This document shows positions 1 through 7,818 of a stretch of DNA of 64,000 bases, in pieces (the first letter of the stretch is position 1; each line of letters begins with the position of its first letter). Position numbers and translations under genes: made by a program. The DNA comes from Virgisporangium aurantiacum (lineage in GTDB: Bacteria > Actinomycetota > Actinomycetes > Mycobacteriales > Micromonosporaceae). The stretch lies in the NCBI RefSeq assembly GCF_016863635.1, contig NZ_BOPG01000021.1, positions 1 to 64,000 of the forward strand, in the 5' to 3' direction. Below the pieces are notes generated by a model that was not told the origin of the DNA, searched no databases, and saw only the letters and a list, made by a program, of their open reading frames with translations.

Positions 1-159
1 CAGCCACGACCACAGGCCGGACAGTGGGAAGTTCGGACCGTCGGACGGCAGGTCCTGGTCGACGACGACCATCGACAGAACCAGTAGCGCCGCTGTCAAG
101 GCCGCGATGCGTCGAGCGCCTCGAAACCAGTGTTGTAGCGATCCCCGTTGCGCTCGCAT
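1..159 (-). CDS. Secreted or anchored protein, N-terminal part only (runs off left edge)
   Basis: The frame opens with ATG at 159 and stays open to base 1 (53 codons). It shows a basic N-terminus followed by a hydrophobic run (IAALTAALLVLSMVVV) that looks like a signal peptide or membrane anchor, then an Asp/Pro-rich mature start. It lies downstream of, and on the same strand as, the LamG/DNRLRE gene. In actinomycetes such proteins often precede RHS/YD-repeat secreted proteins, but nothing in these 53 residues proves this, so the function is unassigned. The upstream gap holds the repeat cluster at 211-278, which could be a terminator or an operator for this gene. Confidence 0.55.
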   Translation of the reverse strand, partial: MRAQRGSLQHWFRGARRIAALTAALLVLSMVVVDQDLPSDGPNFPLSGLWSWL

Positions 160-210
160 ATTCGCCGCCTTTCAGCGGTGCATTTCAATGTGTCGATATA
201 ATGGACCGCT

Positions 211-278
211 ACATACCGGGCGGGCAATAGAAACTTTCTTTCATCCCGCCCGGTATGTATTCGTCCTGCCCGGTACGT
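211..278. repeat. 14-bp inverted repeat plus a third direct copy
   Basis: The arms acataccgggcggg (211-224) and cccgcccggtatgt (245-258) are perfect complements around a 20-base loop. A third, slightly diverged copy (cctgcccggtacgt, 265-278) follows the second in the same orientation exactly 20 bases later. The block lies between the stop of the LamG gene (314) and the start of the next minus-strand gene (159). The first two copies can form a transcription terminator; the 20-base phased third copy looks more like an operator array. Confidence 0.6.
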
Positions 279-313
279 ATTTCGCGGCTCGACTTACCGC
301 GGAACCGCCCGTC

Positions 314-3300
314 CTACGGGGCGATCAACTGGAAGATCTGGTCGTCGGTGAGCGCGCCCTGGAATGCACGCGCGTCGTCGACGTCACCACGCCACCAGTC
401 GGTGTTGCCACCGTGCCACTTGCCCCGACCGATCCGCATCGGCCCGTCGGCGTGCCACGCGTTGCTGTGACTGGCGATCGCCACCAGCACACCGTCGACG
501 TAGAGCCGCAACTGCATCGCGGACGCGTCGTAGACGCCGGCGACGTGCGTCCACACGTTCGCCGAGACCGGTTGCGACGACCGCGCAGTCACCAGCGTCT
601 CGAAGCTGGAGTCGCTGTTGGGCAACGTGAAGGCCCAGTGGTTCTCCGCCGCCAGGTACTGCAGATAGAAGCCACTGTTGGTCACGCCGTCCTGGCTGAG
701 AATCGTGGCGTTGGTGGAACCACCGCTGTAGCGCACCCACGCGGCCACCGTGAAGCTCTGGTCGGTACGCACCACCGGCGTGGCGCTCGCCGCCGTGCAG
801 GCGCCGTTGGCCACCAGGGAACCGCCGACCCAGCCTGTGCCCCACGTGCACCCGGACGCGGTCAGCGGGCGACCCGACCCGGACGAGTCCGCGGCGACGG
901 TGCCGCTTCCCTCGTCGAGCTTCCAGTAGCCCGCCGCCGTGGCCGTGGCCGCCGCCAGGTTGGCGATCGCGCTCGTCGGCAGCACGGTCTGGTAGACGCG
1001 CACGTCGTCGAGGTCACCGGGCCACCAACCGACCTGGGCGCCCCGGTACAGGCCGCGCCCGATCTGCAGGCCGCCACCGGCGGTCCAGATGCTCGAGTGC
1101 AGCGCGGTGCCCTGCAACTGGCCGTCGACGTACAGGCTCAGCTGGCCGCCGGCGGAGTCGTAGACGCCCGCCAGGTGCGTCCACACCTGGTACCGCGGCG
1201 CCGCCAGGGACACGGCCTGGCGCAGCACCTCGGTGTCGGTGTCGGTGCTCGCCATCCCGAACACCCACCGGTCAATCGTGTTGTCGTACCGCAGGTAGTA
1301 CCCGCTCTGCCGGGTGCCGTCCTGGCTCACCGCGGTGAAGGAGCCCGAGCCGTGGTCCAGCTTCACCCACGCCGCCACCGTGAAGCTGGCGTTGGTGCGG
1401 ATCGGCGCCTGCGCCGTGCCCAGCGAGCCGGTGGTCCCGGCGAAGCGGGCGGCACCGCCGATGCGGCCGGCGGTCCACGACACCGGGCCGGTCGCGGACG
1501 CGGTCAGGTTCGATCCGGACGCGTCGGCGGCGGTCGTGCCGGAGGTCTCGTCGAGCTTCCAGTGGCCGAGCGGCATCGTCGCCAACCGCACGTAGAACTG
1601 GTAACCGATGATCGGTCCGAGGTTGCCGCCGGCGTCACGGGCCTGCACGTAGAGCGTGTTGAGGCCCTCGACGGTCGGCGTCACGGAGACGGTCGCGGTC
1701 GCCGGCGTTCCGGTGCCGGTGACCACAGTGGACGGTGGGAACTCGTTGAGCCCGTAGCGGTAGCTCGTCACGTCGCTGTCACCCGGACCGGGCGTGAACG
1801 TGAACGACCCGGGAACACCGACCCCGCCCCGGTACACCGGTTCGGATCCCTGCGGTGTCGACGGGTACTGCGTCGAGGTGACGCGGGGCGTGTCGATCGG
1901 CGCGCTCTGGTCGATGGTCAGCTCGCAGAACGACGTGAAGTCGCTCTGGCCCAACGTGTTCTCGCTGCGGACCCGCCAGGAGTACGTGCCACCGTTGACG
2001 AACGTGCCCGCCGGAACCGTGGTCGACGCCGCCGACCCGGACACCGTCACCGCCGCCTCGCTGATCTTCGAACCGCCGGTCACCCACCACTCGAACCGGG
2101 CCGTGGTGGCGGTCGTGTCGGCGACCGTCGCCCGCAGCGTCGGCGTCAAGGTCTGGATCGACGGGCGGTTGGCACCGGTCACGCACGGCAGGCCCGGGTC
2201 GATCGTCGGGTTGGTCGGCACGGCCGGCGCGGTGTTGTAGTCGACGATCAGCGTGGGGTTGTTGGCGAACTTCTTCCACGCGAACGTGTCGGTCTCGCTG
2301 GTGGCGCGCAGGCCCAGTGTGAGGTCGTTCGCGTTGGCCGCGGCCGACGTCTGCACCCCCGCGAGAACGTTGAAGTCGACGTTGCCGTCGGGGCAGGAAC
2401 TGTTGTACCCCTTGGCGACGTTGAGCGTCTGCAGCTTGGTGATCCACGACGGCTGGGCGTTCCACGTCGTGTTGGCGTTGATCGCCCCGGTCCGCCACAC
2501 CTCGACGTTCCGGGCGCCGCACGACCACGCGTGGTTCTCGTAGGTCCGGAACGTGGCCGCGACGATCTGCTTGCCCTTGACCGTCGAGGTGTCCATCCGG
2601 AAGAACGACCGGTTGGTCATCCCGCTGTCGTTCTCGTGCCCGACCCGCGCGATGTCGGTGCTGTTGAAGTACTTGCTGTCCGGATGCGCCTTCCAGACCG
2701 AGGTCCAGGCGAGCCTGCTGCCGGTGAACCGGACGCTCGGGTCGAGGTACACCGGGAACTTGGTGCCCGGGTCGGTGAGCATGCCCTGGTCGGGCGTGAT
2801 GGCCAGCCCGTCGGCCGCGGCGGCGGTGCGCATCGCCGCGTGCCGGCCGGGGTTCGCGGCGGCGGCGAAGCCGCGCGCTCCGACGTCGCCGGTGCTGCTG
2901 TCCCACATGAGCGGCGTGCCGGCGTGGAAGACCGTCGTCCCGGACGCGTCGACGTGGGAGATGTTGCCCGCCTTGTCGACCTTCTGCGTCAGGCCGACGG
3001 TGCTCGTGGGCAGGCGCAGCGTCGCCAGGTCCTTGTGCTTCGCGGCGGCCGGCGTCTTGACGACCACCACCTCGGAGAAGCCGAGCGAGTCGACGGTGAC
3101 GACCAGGTCGACGTCGGGCAGCACGTTGCGGTAGGTCGCGGTGTCTCCGACGAGCACCGGTGCCGGCAGGGTGCCGGGCCAGCTCATCGCGAACTCGGTG
3201 CCGCGCCACCCGACCCGGGCCAGCGGCGTCGAGCCGCCGCCGGAGAGCACGACCGGGACCGTCGTGGCGACCGGCCGCACGGTGCCGTCACGGTAGACGC

Positions 3301-3619
3301 GCAGCGTGGCGTCGACCGGCGCCCAACGGTTGCCCTGGCGCACCCGCACCGGCAGGGCGTTCTGGACCATCGTGAACGTGCCGTCGGGATTGGCGAAGAC
3401 CTCTTCGGTCTCGGTCCGCTTGTCGGCGACCGCCACCCGAGCGCCGGTCTGCCGCGCCAGTGTCCACGCGGACGACTCGGTCGCCCGCTCCGCCGCCGCG
3501 CCGACGGTCGGGTCTGTCGTGGGTGCCCTTCCCGGCAGCGACGGCGCCGCGCCGGCGGGCATTGCGAAGGCGACGGCACCGGTGGCCGCGCACAGGAGAA
3601 GGGAAAAGATACGACGCAC
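314..3619 (-). CDS. Secreted DNRLRE / double LamG-domain surface protein
   Basis: This is a 1101-residue exported protein. I start it at GTG 3619, which follows a GGGGG ribosome binding site and opens directly into a signal peptide (RRIFSLLLCAATGAVAFA) ending near AGAA; the frame is open 26 codons further upstream but without export logic. After a signal-proximal region there is a DNRLRE-type domain (residues about 300-470, with SFFRMDTS and FRTYENHAWS), a fibronectin-like stretch with FEWWVTGG, and two LamG/concanavalin-like jelly rolls that open with GHWKLDETSGTTAADASG and GYWKLDEGSGTVAADSSG. The two LamG domains are clearly duplicates. Such proteins are thought to bind carbohydrate or surface ligands; no catalytic motif is seen. 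It probably heads an operon with the truncated gene at the left edge. Confidence 0.85.
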   Translation of the reverse strand: MRRIFSLLLCAATGAVAFAMPAGAAPSLPGRAPTTDPTVGAAAERATESSAWTLARQTGARVAVADKRTETEEVFANPDGTFTMVQNALPVRVRQGNRWAPVDATLRVYRDGTVRPVATTVPVVLSGGGSTPLARVGWRGTEFAMSWPGTLPAPVLVGDTATYRNVLPDVDLVVTVDSLGFSEVVVVKTPAAAKHKDLATLRLPTSTVGLTQKVDKAGNISHVDASGTTVFHAGTPLMWDSSTGDVGARGFAAAANPGRHAAMRTAAAADGLAITPDQGMLTDPGTKFPVYLDPSVRFTGSRLAWTSVWKAHPDSKYFNSTDIARVGHENDSGMTNRSFFRMDTSTVKGKQIVAATFRTYENHAWSCGARNVEVWRTGAINANTTWNAQPSWITKLQTLNVAKGYNSSCPDGNVDFNVLAGVQTSAAANANDLTLGLRATSETDTFAWKKFANNPTLIVDYNTAPAVPTNPTIDPGLPCVTGANRPSIQTLTPTLRATVADTTATTARFEWWVTGGSKISEAAVTVSGSAASTTVPAGTFVNGGTYSWRVRSENTLGQSDFTSFCELTIDQSAPIDTPRVTSTQYPSTPQGSEPVYRGGVGVPGSFTFTPGPGDSDVTSYRYGLNEFPPSTVVTGTGTPATATVSVTPTVEGLNTLYVQARDAGGNLGPIIGYQFYVRLATMPLGHWKLDETSGTTAADASGSNLTASATGPVSWTAGRIGGAARFAGTTGSLGTAQAPIRTNASFTVAAWVKLDHGSGSFTAVSQDGTRQSGYYLRYDNTIDRWVFGMASTDTDTEVLRQAVSLAAPRYQVWTHLAGVYDSAGGQLSLYVDGQLQGTALHSSIWTAGGGLQIGRGLYRGAQVGWWPGDLDDVRVYQTVLPTSAIANLAAATATAAGYWKLDEGSGTVAADSSGSGRPLTASGCTWGTGWVGGSLVANGACTAASATPVVRTDQSFTVAAWVRYSGGSTNATILSQDGVTNSGFYLQYLAAENHWAFTLPNSDSSFETLVTARSSQPVSANVWTHVAGVYDASAMQLRLYVDGVLVAIASHSNAWHADGPMRIGRGKWHGGNTDWWRGDVDDARAFQGALTDDQIFQLIAP

Positions 3620-3736
3620 GACGAACCCCCGTGAGCATCGATGACATCCAAGACATGGATGGTCATCAAAGCTAAGGTTGTCGATGCAATTAGACAATGC
3701 CCGTTCGGATGATTTACTTCGCGTGGGCTCTTGGCA

Positions 3737-4237
3737 TCAGACCTTCGCGACGGCGTCCTTCACCCCGGAACGGATCGAATCGGACGATCCGGTGTTGACG
3801 ACGGCGAGCGGCGCTCCGCCGGGGTCACCCCCGACGGCGACGAACCGGACCCCGGGGAACTGCTTGTACCCCTGCACCATCGAGGCGACCGGCACCGGGC
3901 CGGCGGCCACGATGACCGAGCACTTCTGGGTGCCGAGCGTGTTGAAGAACGTCACGCCGTTGTCGGCGGTCTGCGGACCGGCGATCGCCAGGTACTGGAC
4001 CTGGACCCGGTTGGCGAGCGAGGCCTCCTGCATGCCGGCCCAGGCGGGCTTGGCGAGGTCACCCTCCAGGCCGGTCTGGTCGGTGAGGAGGCAGGCGGTC
4101 ACCTCGCGGTAGTCCCGCTCCCGGGCCGCCGGCGGCGCCGGGTCGTCGGGCCACAACAGCACCGACAGCCCCACGAGCACCACGATGCCGGCGATCACGC
4201 CGGCCACGATCTTCTGCTGACGCGTCCACGTGCCCAC
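3737..4237 (-). CDS. Membrane-anchored BMP/periplasmic-binding-like protein (short)
   Basis: The product is 166 residues. GTG 4237 is preferred over an upstream ATG (4276) because GGAG lies 8 bases before it and the protein then starts right at a transmembrane helix (QKIVAGVIAGIVVLVGLSVLLW). The outside part resembles the first lobe of BMP/PnrA-type substrate-binding proteins: TACLLTDQTGLEGDLAKPAW, then a SVIVAAGP strand and a FPGVRFVAVGG strand. It is about half the usual length of the family, so it may be a degenerate or single-lobe sensor domain. It lies upstream of the LamG gene on the same strand with a gap of about 117 bases. Confidence 0.6.
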   Translation of the reverse strand: MGTWTRQQKIVAGVIAGIVVLVGLSVLLWPDDPAPPAARERDYREVTACLLTDQTGLEGDLAKPAWAGMQEASLANRVQVQYLAIAGPQTADNGVTFFNTLGTQKCSVIVAAGPVPVASMVQGYKQFPGVRFVAVGGDPGGAPLAVVNTGSSDSIRSGVKDAVAKV

Positions 4238-4311
4238 CCGTGACTCCTCTCCCCGTGGCGGCGAGCATAGCCGCATATCGATGCACGGCGGAATGCCCCG
4301 GCCGGGAACCC

Positions 4312-4341
4312 TTGCCTCTTCGATCGAAGTGACTCTATCCT
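4312..4341 (+). promoter_or_regulatory. Candidate promoter of the pectate lyase gene
   Basis: TTGCCT (4312-4317) and TATCCT (4336-4341) are separated by 18 bases. The predicted transcription start falls inside the LacI-type palindrome just downstream, which fits repression by promoter occlusion. Confidence 0.45.
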
Positions 4342-4344
4342 CGG

Positions 4345-4364
4345 CTAGGAAAGCGCTTTCCTAG
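4345..4364. promoter_or_regulatory. LacI-family operator (perfect 20-bp palindrome)
   Basis: ctaggaaagcgctttcctag is a perfect palindrome with the central CG step typical of LacI-family sugar repressors. It sits 145 bases before the pectate lyase start and just after the promoter elements. No lacI gene is in the window, so the repressor must be encoded elsewhere. Confidence 0.75.
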
Positions 4365-4509
4365 AGGTGACGGGACTGTCAGCGACCGCGCGCACCACCT
4401 CCTCCCCCGCGCGCCGCCGTTCCGCACCCCCACGTCGGAGCCCGCCACGGCCTGCCCACCCGGGCCTGCCCCGACGCCCGCCAAGGAACAGAGGGAAGGT
4501 CACGCAAGC

Positions 4510-6066
4510 ATGAGGAAACCAGTCGCACTGCGACTCGGCGCGGTGGCGGCCACGACGGCCGTCGTCGCGGCAGCCGGGGTCGCCGTCCTGACATCCGGAG
4601 CGTCGGCGGCGACCGGCGGAGTCACCGGCTTCGCCACGCAGAACGGGGGCACCACCGGCGGCGCCGGCGGCCAGACCGTCACCGCCACCAGCGGCACGGC
4701 CATCCACCAGGCCCTGTGTGGCCGGGCGAGCAGCAGCACCCCGATCATCATCCAGGTGTCCGGCACGATCAACCACGGCAACACCACGAAGGTGTCGGGC
4801 GACAGCTGCAACACCGCGGCCGACAAGATCGAGCTGAAGGAGATCAGCAACGTCACGATCGTCGGTGTCGGCGGCGGCGCGGTCTTCGACCAGTTGGGCA
4901 TCCACATCCGCGACTCGAGCAACATCATCATCCAGAACGTCACGGTGCGGAACGTCAAGAAGTCGGGCTCCCCGATCTCCAACGGCGGCGACGCCATCGG
5001 CATGGAGAGCACGGTCCGCCGGGTGTGGGTCGACCACGTGACGCTCGAAGCGTCCGGCGGCGAGGCCGAGGGCTTCGACGGTCTCTTCGACCTCAAGGAC
5101 GACGTGCAGTACGTGACGCTGTCCTACGCGATCCTGCGCAACTCGGGCCGCGGCGGCCTGATCGGTTCGAGCGAGAGCGACACCGGGAACAGCTTCATCA
5201 CGTTCCACCACAACCTGTACAGCAACATCGACTCGCGCACGCCGTTGCTGCGCGGCGGTGTCGCGCACATCTACAACAACCACTACGTCAACCTGCACGA
5301 GTCCGGCATCAACAGCCGCGCCGGCGCCCGCGCGAAGGTCGACAACAACTACTTCGAGGACTCCAAGGACGTGCTCGGCACGTTCTACACCGACCAGCGC
5401 GGCACCTGGCAGGTCGGCGGAAACGTCTTCGACAACGTCACGTGGTCGAGCCCGGGCACCGACAACTTCCCCGCCGGTCCGAACGTCACGTCGACCACGA
5501 CGGTCAGCATCCCGTATTCGTACACATTGGACGGTGCCACCTGCGTGCCGAGCGTCGTCGCCGCGACGGCCGGTGCCAACAAGGGCAACCAGGTGTCGAA
5601 CGGTAGCTGCCAGCCGACGAACCCGACCCCGTCGAACCCGGGCACCTCCGGCCCGACGAACCCGACCCCGTCGAGTTCCCAGCCCTCGCAGCCGCCGAGC
5701 GGAACCAACCTCAGCATCGGCGCCGGCTCCGACGGCTCCAGCAAGGCCAGCGGCACCAGCTACGGCGACGTGCGCGACGGCAACATGAGCACCTACTGGT
5801 CGCCGGCCGGCACCACCGGCTCGATCTCGATCAAGTGGAGCTCCGCCACCACCGTGTCGCGCGTCAACATCCGCGAGGCATCGGGCGCGACGGGCGTCAT
5901 CGGATCGTGGCGGCTCGTCAACGCCGACACCGGCGCGGTCCTGAAGACCGGCACCGGTGCGGGCGTGATCACGTTCTCCGCGACGTCCCTGAAGAAGCTC
6001 ACGTTCGAGATCGTGAGCGCGAACGGCACCCCGCGGATCGCCGAGTACGAGACCTACGCCTCGTAA
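4510..6066 (+). CDS. Secreted pectate lyase (PL1) with C-terminal carbohydrate-binding domain
   Basis: The 518-residue protein starts at ATG 4510 after a GGGAAGG site. Residues 1-34 are a signal peptide ending ASA-A. Residues about 35-360 form a PL1 right-handed beta-helix: the vWiDH-type motif RRVWVDHV lies near 170-177 and the catalytic Arg motif RTPLLRGG near 243-250, with the usual stacked NN/HHN repeats (HHNLYSN, NNHYVN, NNYFED). A Pro/Thr/Ser linker (about 365-400) leads to a discoidin (F5/8 type C)-like module at about 403-518. It should cleave polygalacturonate outside the cell by beta-elimination. Control by a LacI-type repressor that senses pectin sugars is likely from the operator at 4345-4364. 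Confidence 0.92.
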   Translation: MRKPVALRLGAVAATTAVVAAAGVAVLTSGASAATGGVTGFATQNGGTTGGAGGQTVTATSGTAIHQALCGRASSSTPIIIQVSGTINHGNTTKVSGDSCNTAADKIELKEISNVTIVGVGGGAVFDQLGIHIRDSSNIIIQNVTVRNVKKSGSPISNGGDAIGMESTVRRVWVDHVTLEASGGEAEGFDGLFDLKDDVQYVTLSYAILRNSGRGGLIGSSESDTGNSFITFHHNLYSNIDSRTPLLRGGVAHIYNNHYVNLHESGINSRAGARAKVDNNYFEDSKDVLGTFYTDQRGTWQVGGNVFDNVTWSSPGTDNFPAGPNVTSTTTVSIPYSYTLDGATCVPSVVAATAGANKGNQVSNGSCQPTNPTPSNPGTSGPTNPTPSSSQPSQPPSGTNLSIGAGSDGSSKASGTSYGDVRDGNMSTYWSPAGTTGSISIKWSSATTVSRVNIREASGATGVIGSWRLVNADTGAVLKTGTGAGVITFSATSLKKLTFEIVSANGTPRIAEYETYAS

Positions 6067-6074
6067 GCGGTCAT

Positions 6075-6114
6075 CCACCCGCATCCGGCCGGTACGGTGG
6101 TCGGATGCGGGTGG
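6075..6114. terminator. 13-bp hairpin between pectate lyase and the next gene, covering its start codon
   Basis: The arms ccacccgcatccg (6075-6087) and cggatgcgggtgg (6102-6114) are perfect complements with a 14-base loop. It begins 9 bases after the lyase stop, so it can terminate that transcript. The right arm contains the ATG (6105) of the next gene, so read-through RNA would hide that start. Confidence 0.6.
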
Positions 6115-6758
6115 TTATCGCGGGTGGACACGGGAAGATCGCACTGCTGCTGGAACGGCTGCTCGCCGATCGCGGTGACGAGGTCGTCGGGCTCGTCCGC
6201 AACCCGGCCCACGTCGACGACGTGACGGCGGCCGGCGCGCGGGCGGTGGTCTGCGATCTGGAGGCCGCCTCCGTCGAGGAGGTGGCCGCGCACCTCGCCG
6301 GCGCCGACGCGGTGGTGTTCGCCGCCGGTGCCGGGCCGGGCAGCGGGATCCCGCGCAAGGACACCGTCGACCGGGGCGCCGCCGTCCTGCTCGCCGACGC
6401 GGCGACGGCGGCCGGTGTCCGCCGGTACGTGCAGATCTCGTCGATCAACGCCGACGCCGCGCCGGCGACAGAGACCGACGACGTGTTCGGCGCCTACCTG
6501 CGGGCCAAGAAGGCGGCCGAAGACGACCTGCGCGCCCGCCCGCTCGACTGGACGATCCTGCGCCCCGGCCGGCTGACCGACGACCCGCCCGCCGGCACGG
6601 TGCGGCTCGCCCCGAAGGTCGACGGCGGTGCGGTCAGCCGCGCCGACGTGGCGGCGGTTCTGGTGGCGCTGCTCGACACCCCGGCGTCCATCGGCGCGGT
6701 GCTGGAACTGGTGGGCGGCGACACCCCGATCGATCAAGCGGTGGCCGCGGCGGTCTGA
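6105..6758 (+). CDS. NAD(P)-binding atypical SDR (YwnB/HSCARG-like)
   Basis: The 217-residue protein opens with the dinucleotide-binding motif VVIAGGHGKIA and has the atypical-SDR signatures LVRNPAHVDD, DAVVFAAGAG and a C-terminal WTILRPGRLTD. It lacks the classical YxxxK dyad of a working dehydrogenase, having AYLRAKKAAE instead, which fits NmrA/YwnB-type redox sensors or flavin reductase-like proteins. ATG 6105 is chosen because it is the first start giving the Rossmann motif. Its 3' end overlaps by 25 bases with the convergent HxlR regulator. Confidence 0.8.
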   Translation: MRVVIAGGHGKIALLLERLLADRGDEVVGLVRNPAHVDDVTAAGARAVVCDLEAASVEEVAAHLAGADAVVFAAGAGPGSGIPRKDTVDRGAAVLLADAATAAGVRRYVQISSINADAAPATETDDVFGAYLRAKKAAEDDLRARPLDWTILRPGRLTDDPPAGTVRLAPKVDGGAVSRADVAAVLVALLDTPASIGAVLELVGGDTPIDQAVAAAV

Positions 6759-7099
6759 GCTTCCCGCGCGTCGATGAGTTCCTCCCAGTGGTCCTGCGCC
6801 CAGGCGCACATCACGGCCAGCGGGTGGAGCAGGCTGCGGCCGAGCGGCGTCAGGTCGTACTCGACGCGGCCGGTGTGCGCGGTGCGCGACACCAGGCCGT
6901 CGCGTTCGAGGCCGCGCAACGACTTCGTGAGCGCCTTCGCGGTGACGCCGCGGATCGGGACCCGGAGCTCGGAGAACCGCCGCGGCCCGTGCTCCAGGCA
7001 GCGGATCACCATGCCCGCCCACTTGTCGCCGATCCGCATCGGCATGAGCTCCGACGGGCACAGCGGGTCGAACATGTCGGGATCCAGCGGCGCGCGCAT
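6734..7099 (-). CDS. HxlR-family winged-helix regulator
   Basis: The 121-residue protein has the HxlR layout: an N-terminal Cys (PLCPSEL) before the recognition fold, IGDKWAGMVIRCLEHGPRRFSEL, GVTAKALTKSLRGLERDGLVSR, and the wing RVEYDLTPLGRSLL. Such proteins respond to reactive electrophiles or redox state, often through the N-terminal Cys. It diverges from the oxidoreductase gene at 7156 and the shared 56-base gap holds a perfect 20-base palindrome, so autoregulation and control of the 7156 gene are likely. Confidence 0.88.
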   Translation of the reverse strand: MRAPLDPDMFDPLCPSELMPMRIGDKWAGMVIRCLEHGPRRFSELRVPIRGVTAKALTKSLRGLERDGLVSRTAHTGRVEYDLTPLGRSLLHPLAVMCAWAQDHWEELIDAREAQTAAATA

Positions 7100-7113
7100 G
7101 CGTCAACGATAAT

Positions 7114-7133
7114 CGGTATCCGATCGGATACCG
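7114..7133. promoter_or_regulatory. HxlR operator candidate (perfect 20-bp palindrome)
   Basis: cggtatccgatcggataccg is a perfect palindrome centred between the divergent starts at 7099 (minus) and 7156 (plus). The half-site ggataccg recurs once more at 7141-7148. Position and symmetry point to the HxlR-family protein encoded next to it. Confidence 0.7.
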
Positions 7134-7155
7134 ACCTCCCGGATACCGTCCGGTC

Positions 7156-7809
7156 ATGGGAAAGATCGTAATTTTCGGTGCGGGTGGTCGGGCCGGGCGG
7201 GCGGCGGTCGCCGAGGCACGCCGGCGTGGCCACGTGGTCACGGCCGTCGTGCGGGACCCGGCCCGGCATGACCTTTCGGGTGACGCGTCTTTCGGTGACG
7301 CGGTGAGCACGGTGGCCGGCGATGTGACCGATGTGGACAGTGTCGCCCGGGTGGCCCACGGGCACGACGCGGCGATCAGCGCGGTGTACGACCCCGCCGC
7401 GAGTCCCGACGCGTTCTTCACCGGCGCGGCCCGTGCCCTGCTCGACGGCCTGCCCCGGGCGGGGGTCGACCGGTTGCTGGTGGTCGGCCTCGCGTCGGTG
7501 CTGGCCGACGCCGACGGCGTGCCGCTGATGGACACGCCCGGCTACCCGCAGGAGTACCGCCCGTTCTGCCTCGCCCACGCCGCCGGCGCGGAGGTGCTGC
7601 GCGCGTCGGCCGGCGGGCCCGACTGGCTGATCGTCAGCCCGGCCGGCGACTTCGACCACAGCGGCCCGCGCGGCGGACGGTACCGGATCGCTCCGGCCAC
7701 TGTGGACAGTCGCATCTCGTACGCCGATCTCGCGGTGGCCCTGCTCGACGAGATCGAGACGCCGAAGCACCACCGCACCCACATCGGCGTCGAGGGGGTG
7801 ACGCCGTAA
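7156..7809 (+). CDS. NAD(P)-dependent oxidoreductase (NmrA/YwnB type)
   Basis: The 217-residue protein has the N-terminal Rossmann motif KIVIFGAGGRAGRA, followed by VVRDPARHDL, GDVTDVDSVARV and DWLIVSPAGDF. It is of the same general class as the protein at 6105 but clearly diverged. HxlR regulators often control such reductases in quinone or aldehyde stress. It ends 9 bases before the Hsp70-fusion gene and may share its transcript. Confidence 0.82.
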   Translation: MGKIVIFGAGGRAGRAAVAEARRRGHVVTAVVRDPARHDLSGDASFGDAVSTVAGDVTDVDSVARVAHGHDAAISAVYDPAASPDAFFTGAARALLDGLPRAGVDRLLVVGLASVLADADGVPLMDTPGYPQEYRPFCLAHAAGAEVLRASAGGPDWLIVSPAGDFDHSGPRGGRYRIAPATVDSRISYADLAVALLDEIETPKHHRTHIGVEGVTP

Positions 7810-7818
7810 GGTTGACGG

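Noticed and set aside
107..3634. Very long open frame on the plus strand opposite the LamG protein
   Set aside because: Its translation is Arg/Gly/Val-rich without any fold pattern, and the minus strand encodes a signal peptide and duplicated LamG domains. High GC makes such antisense frames common here.
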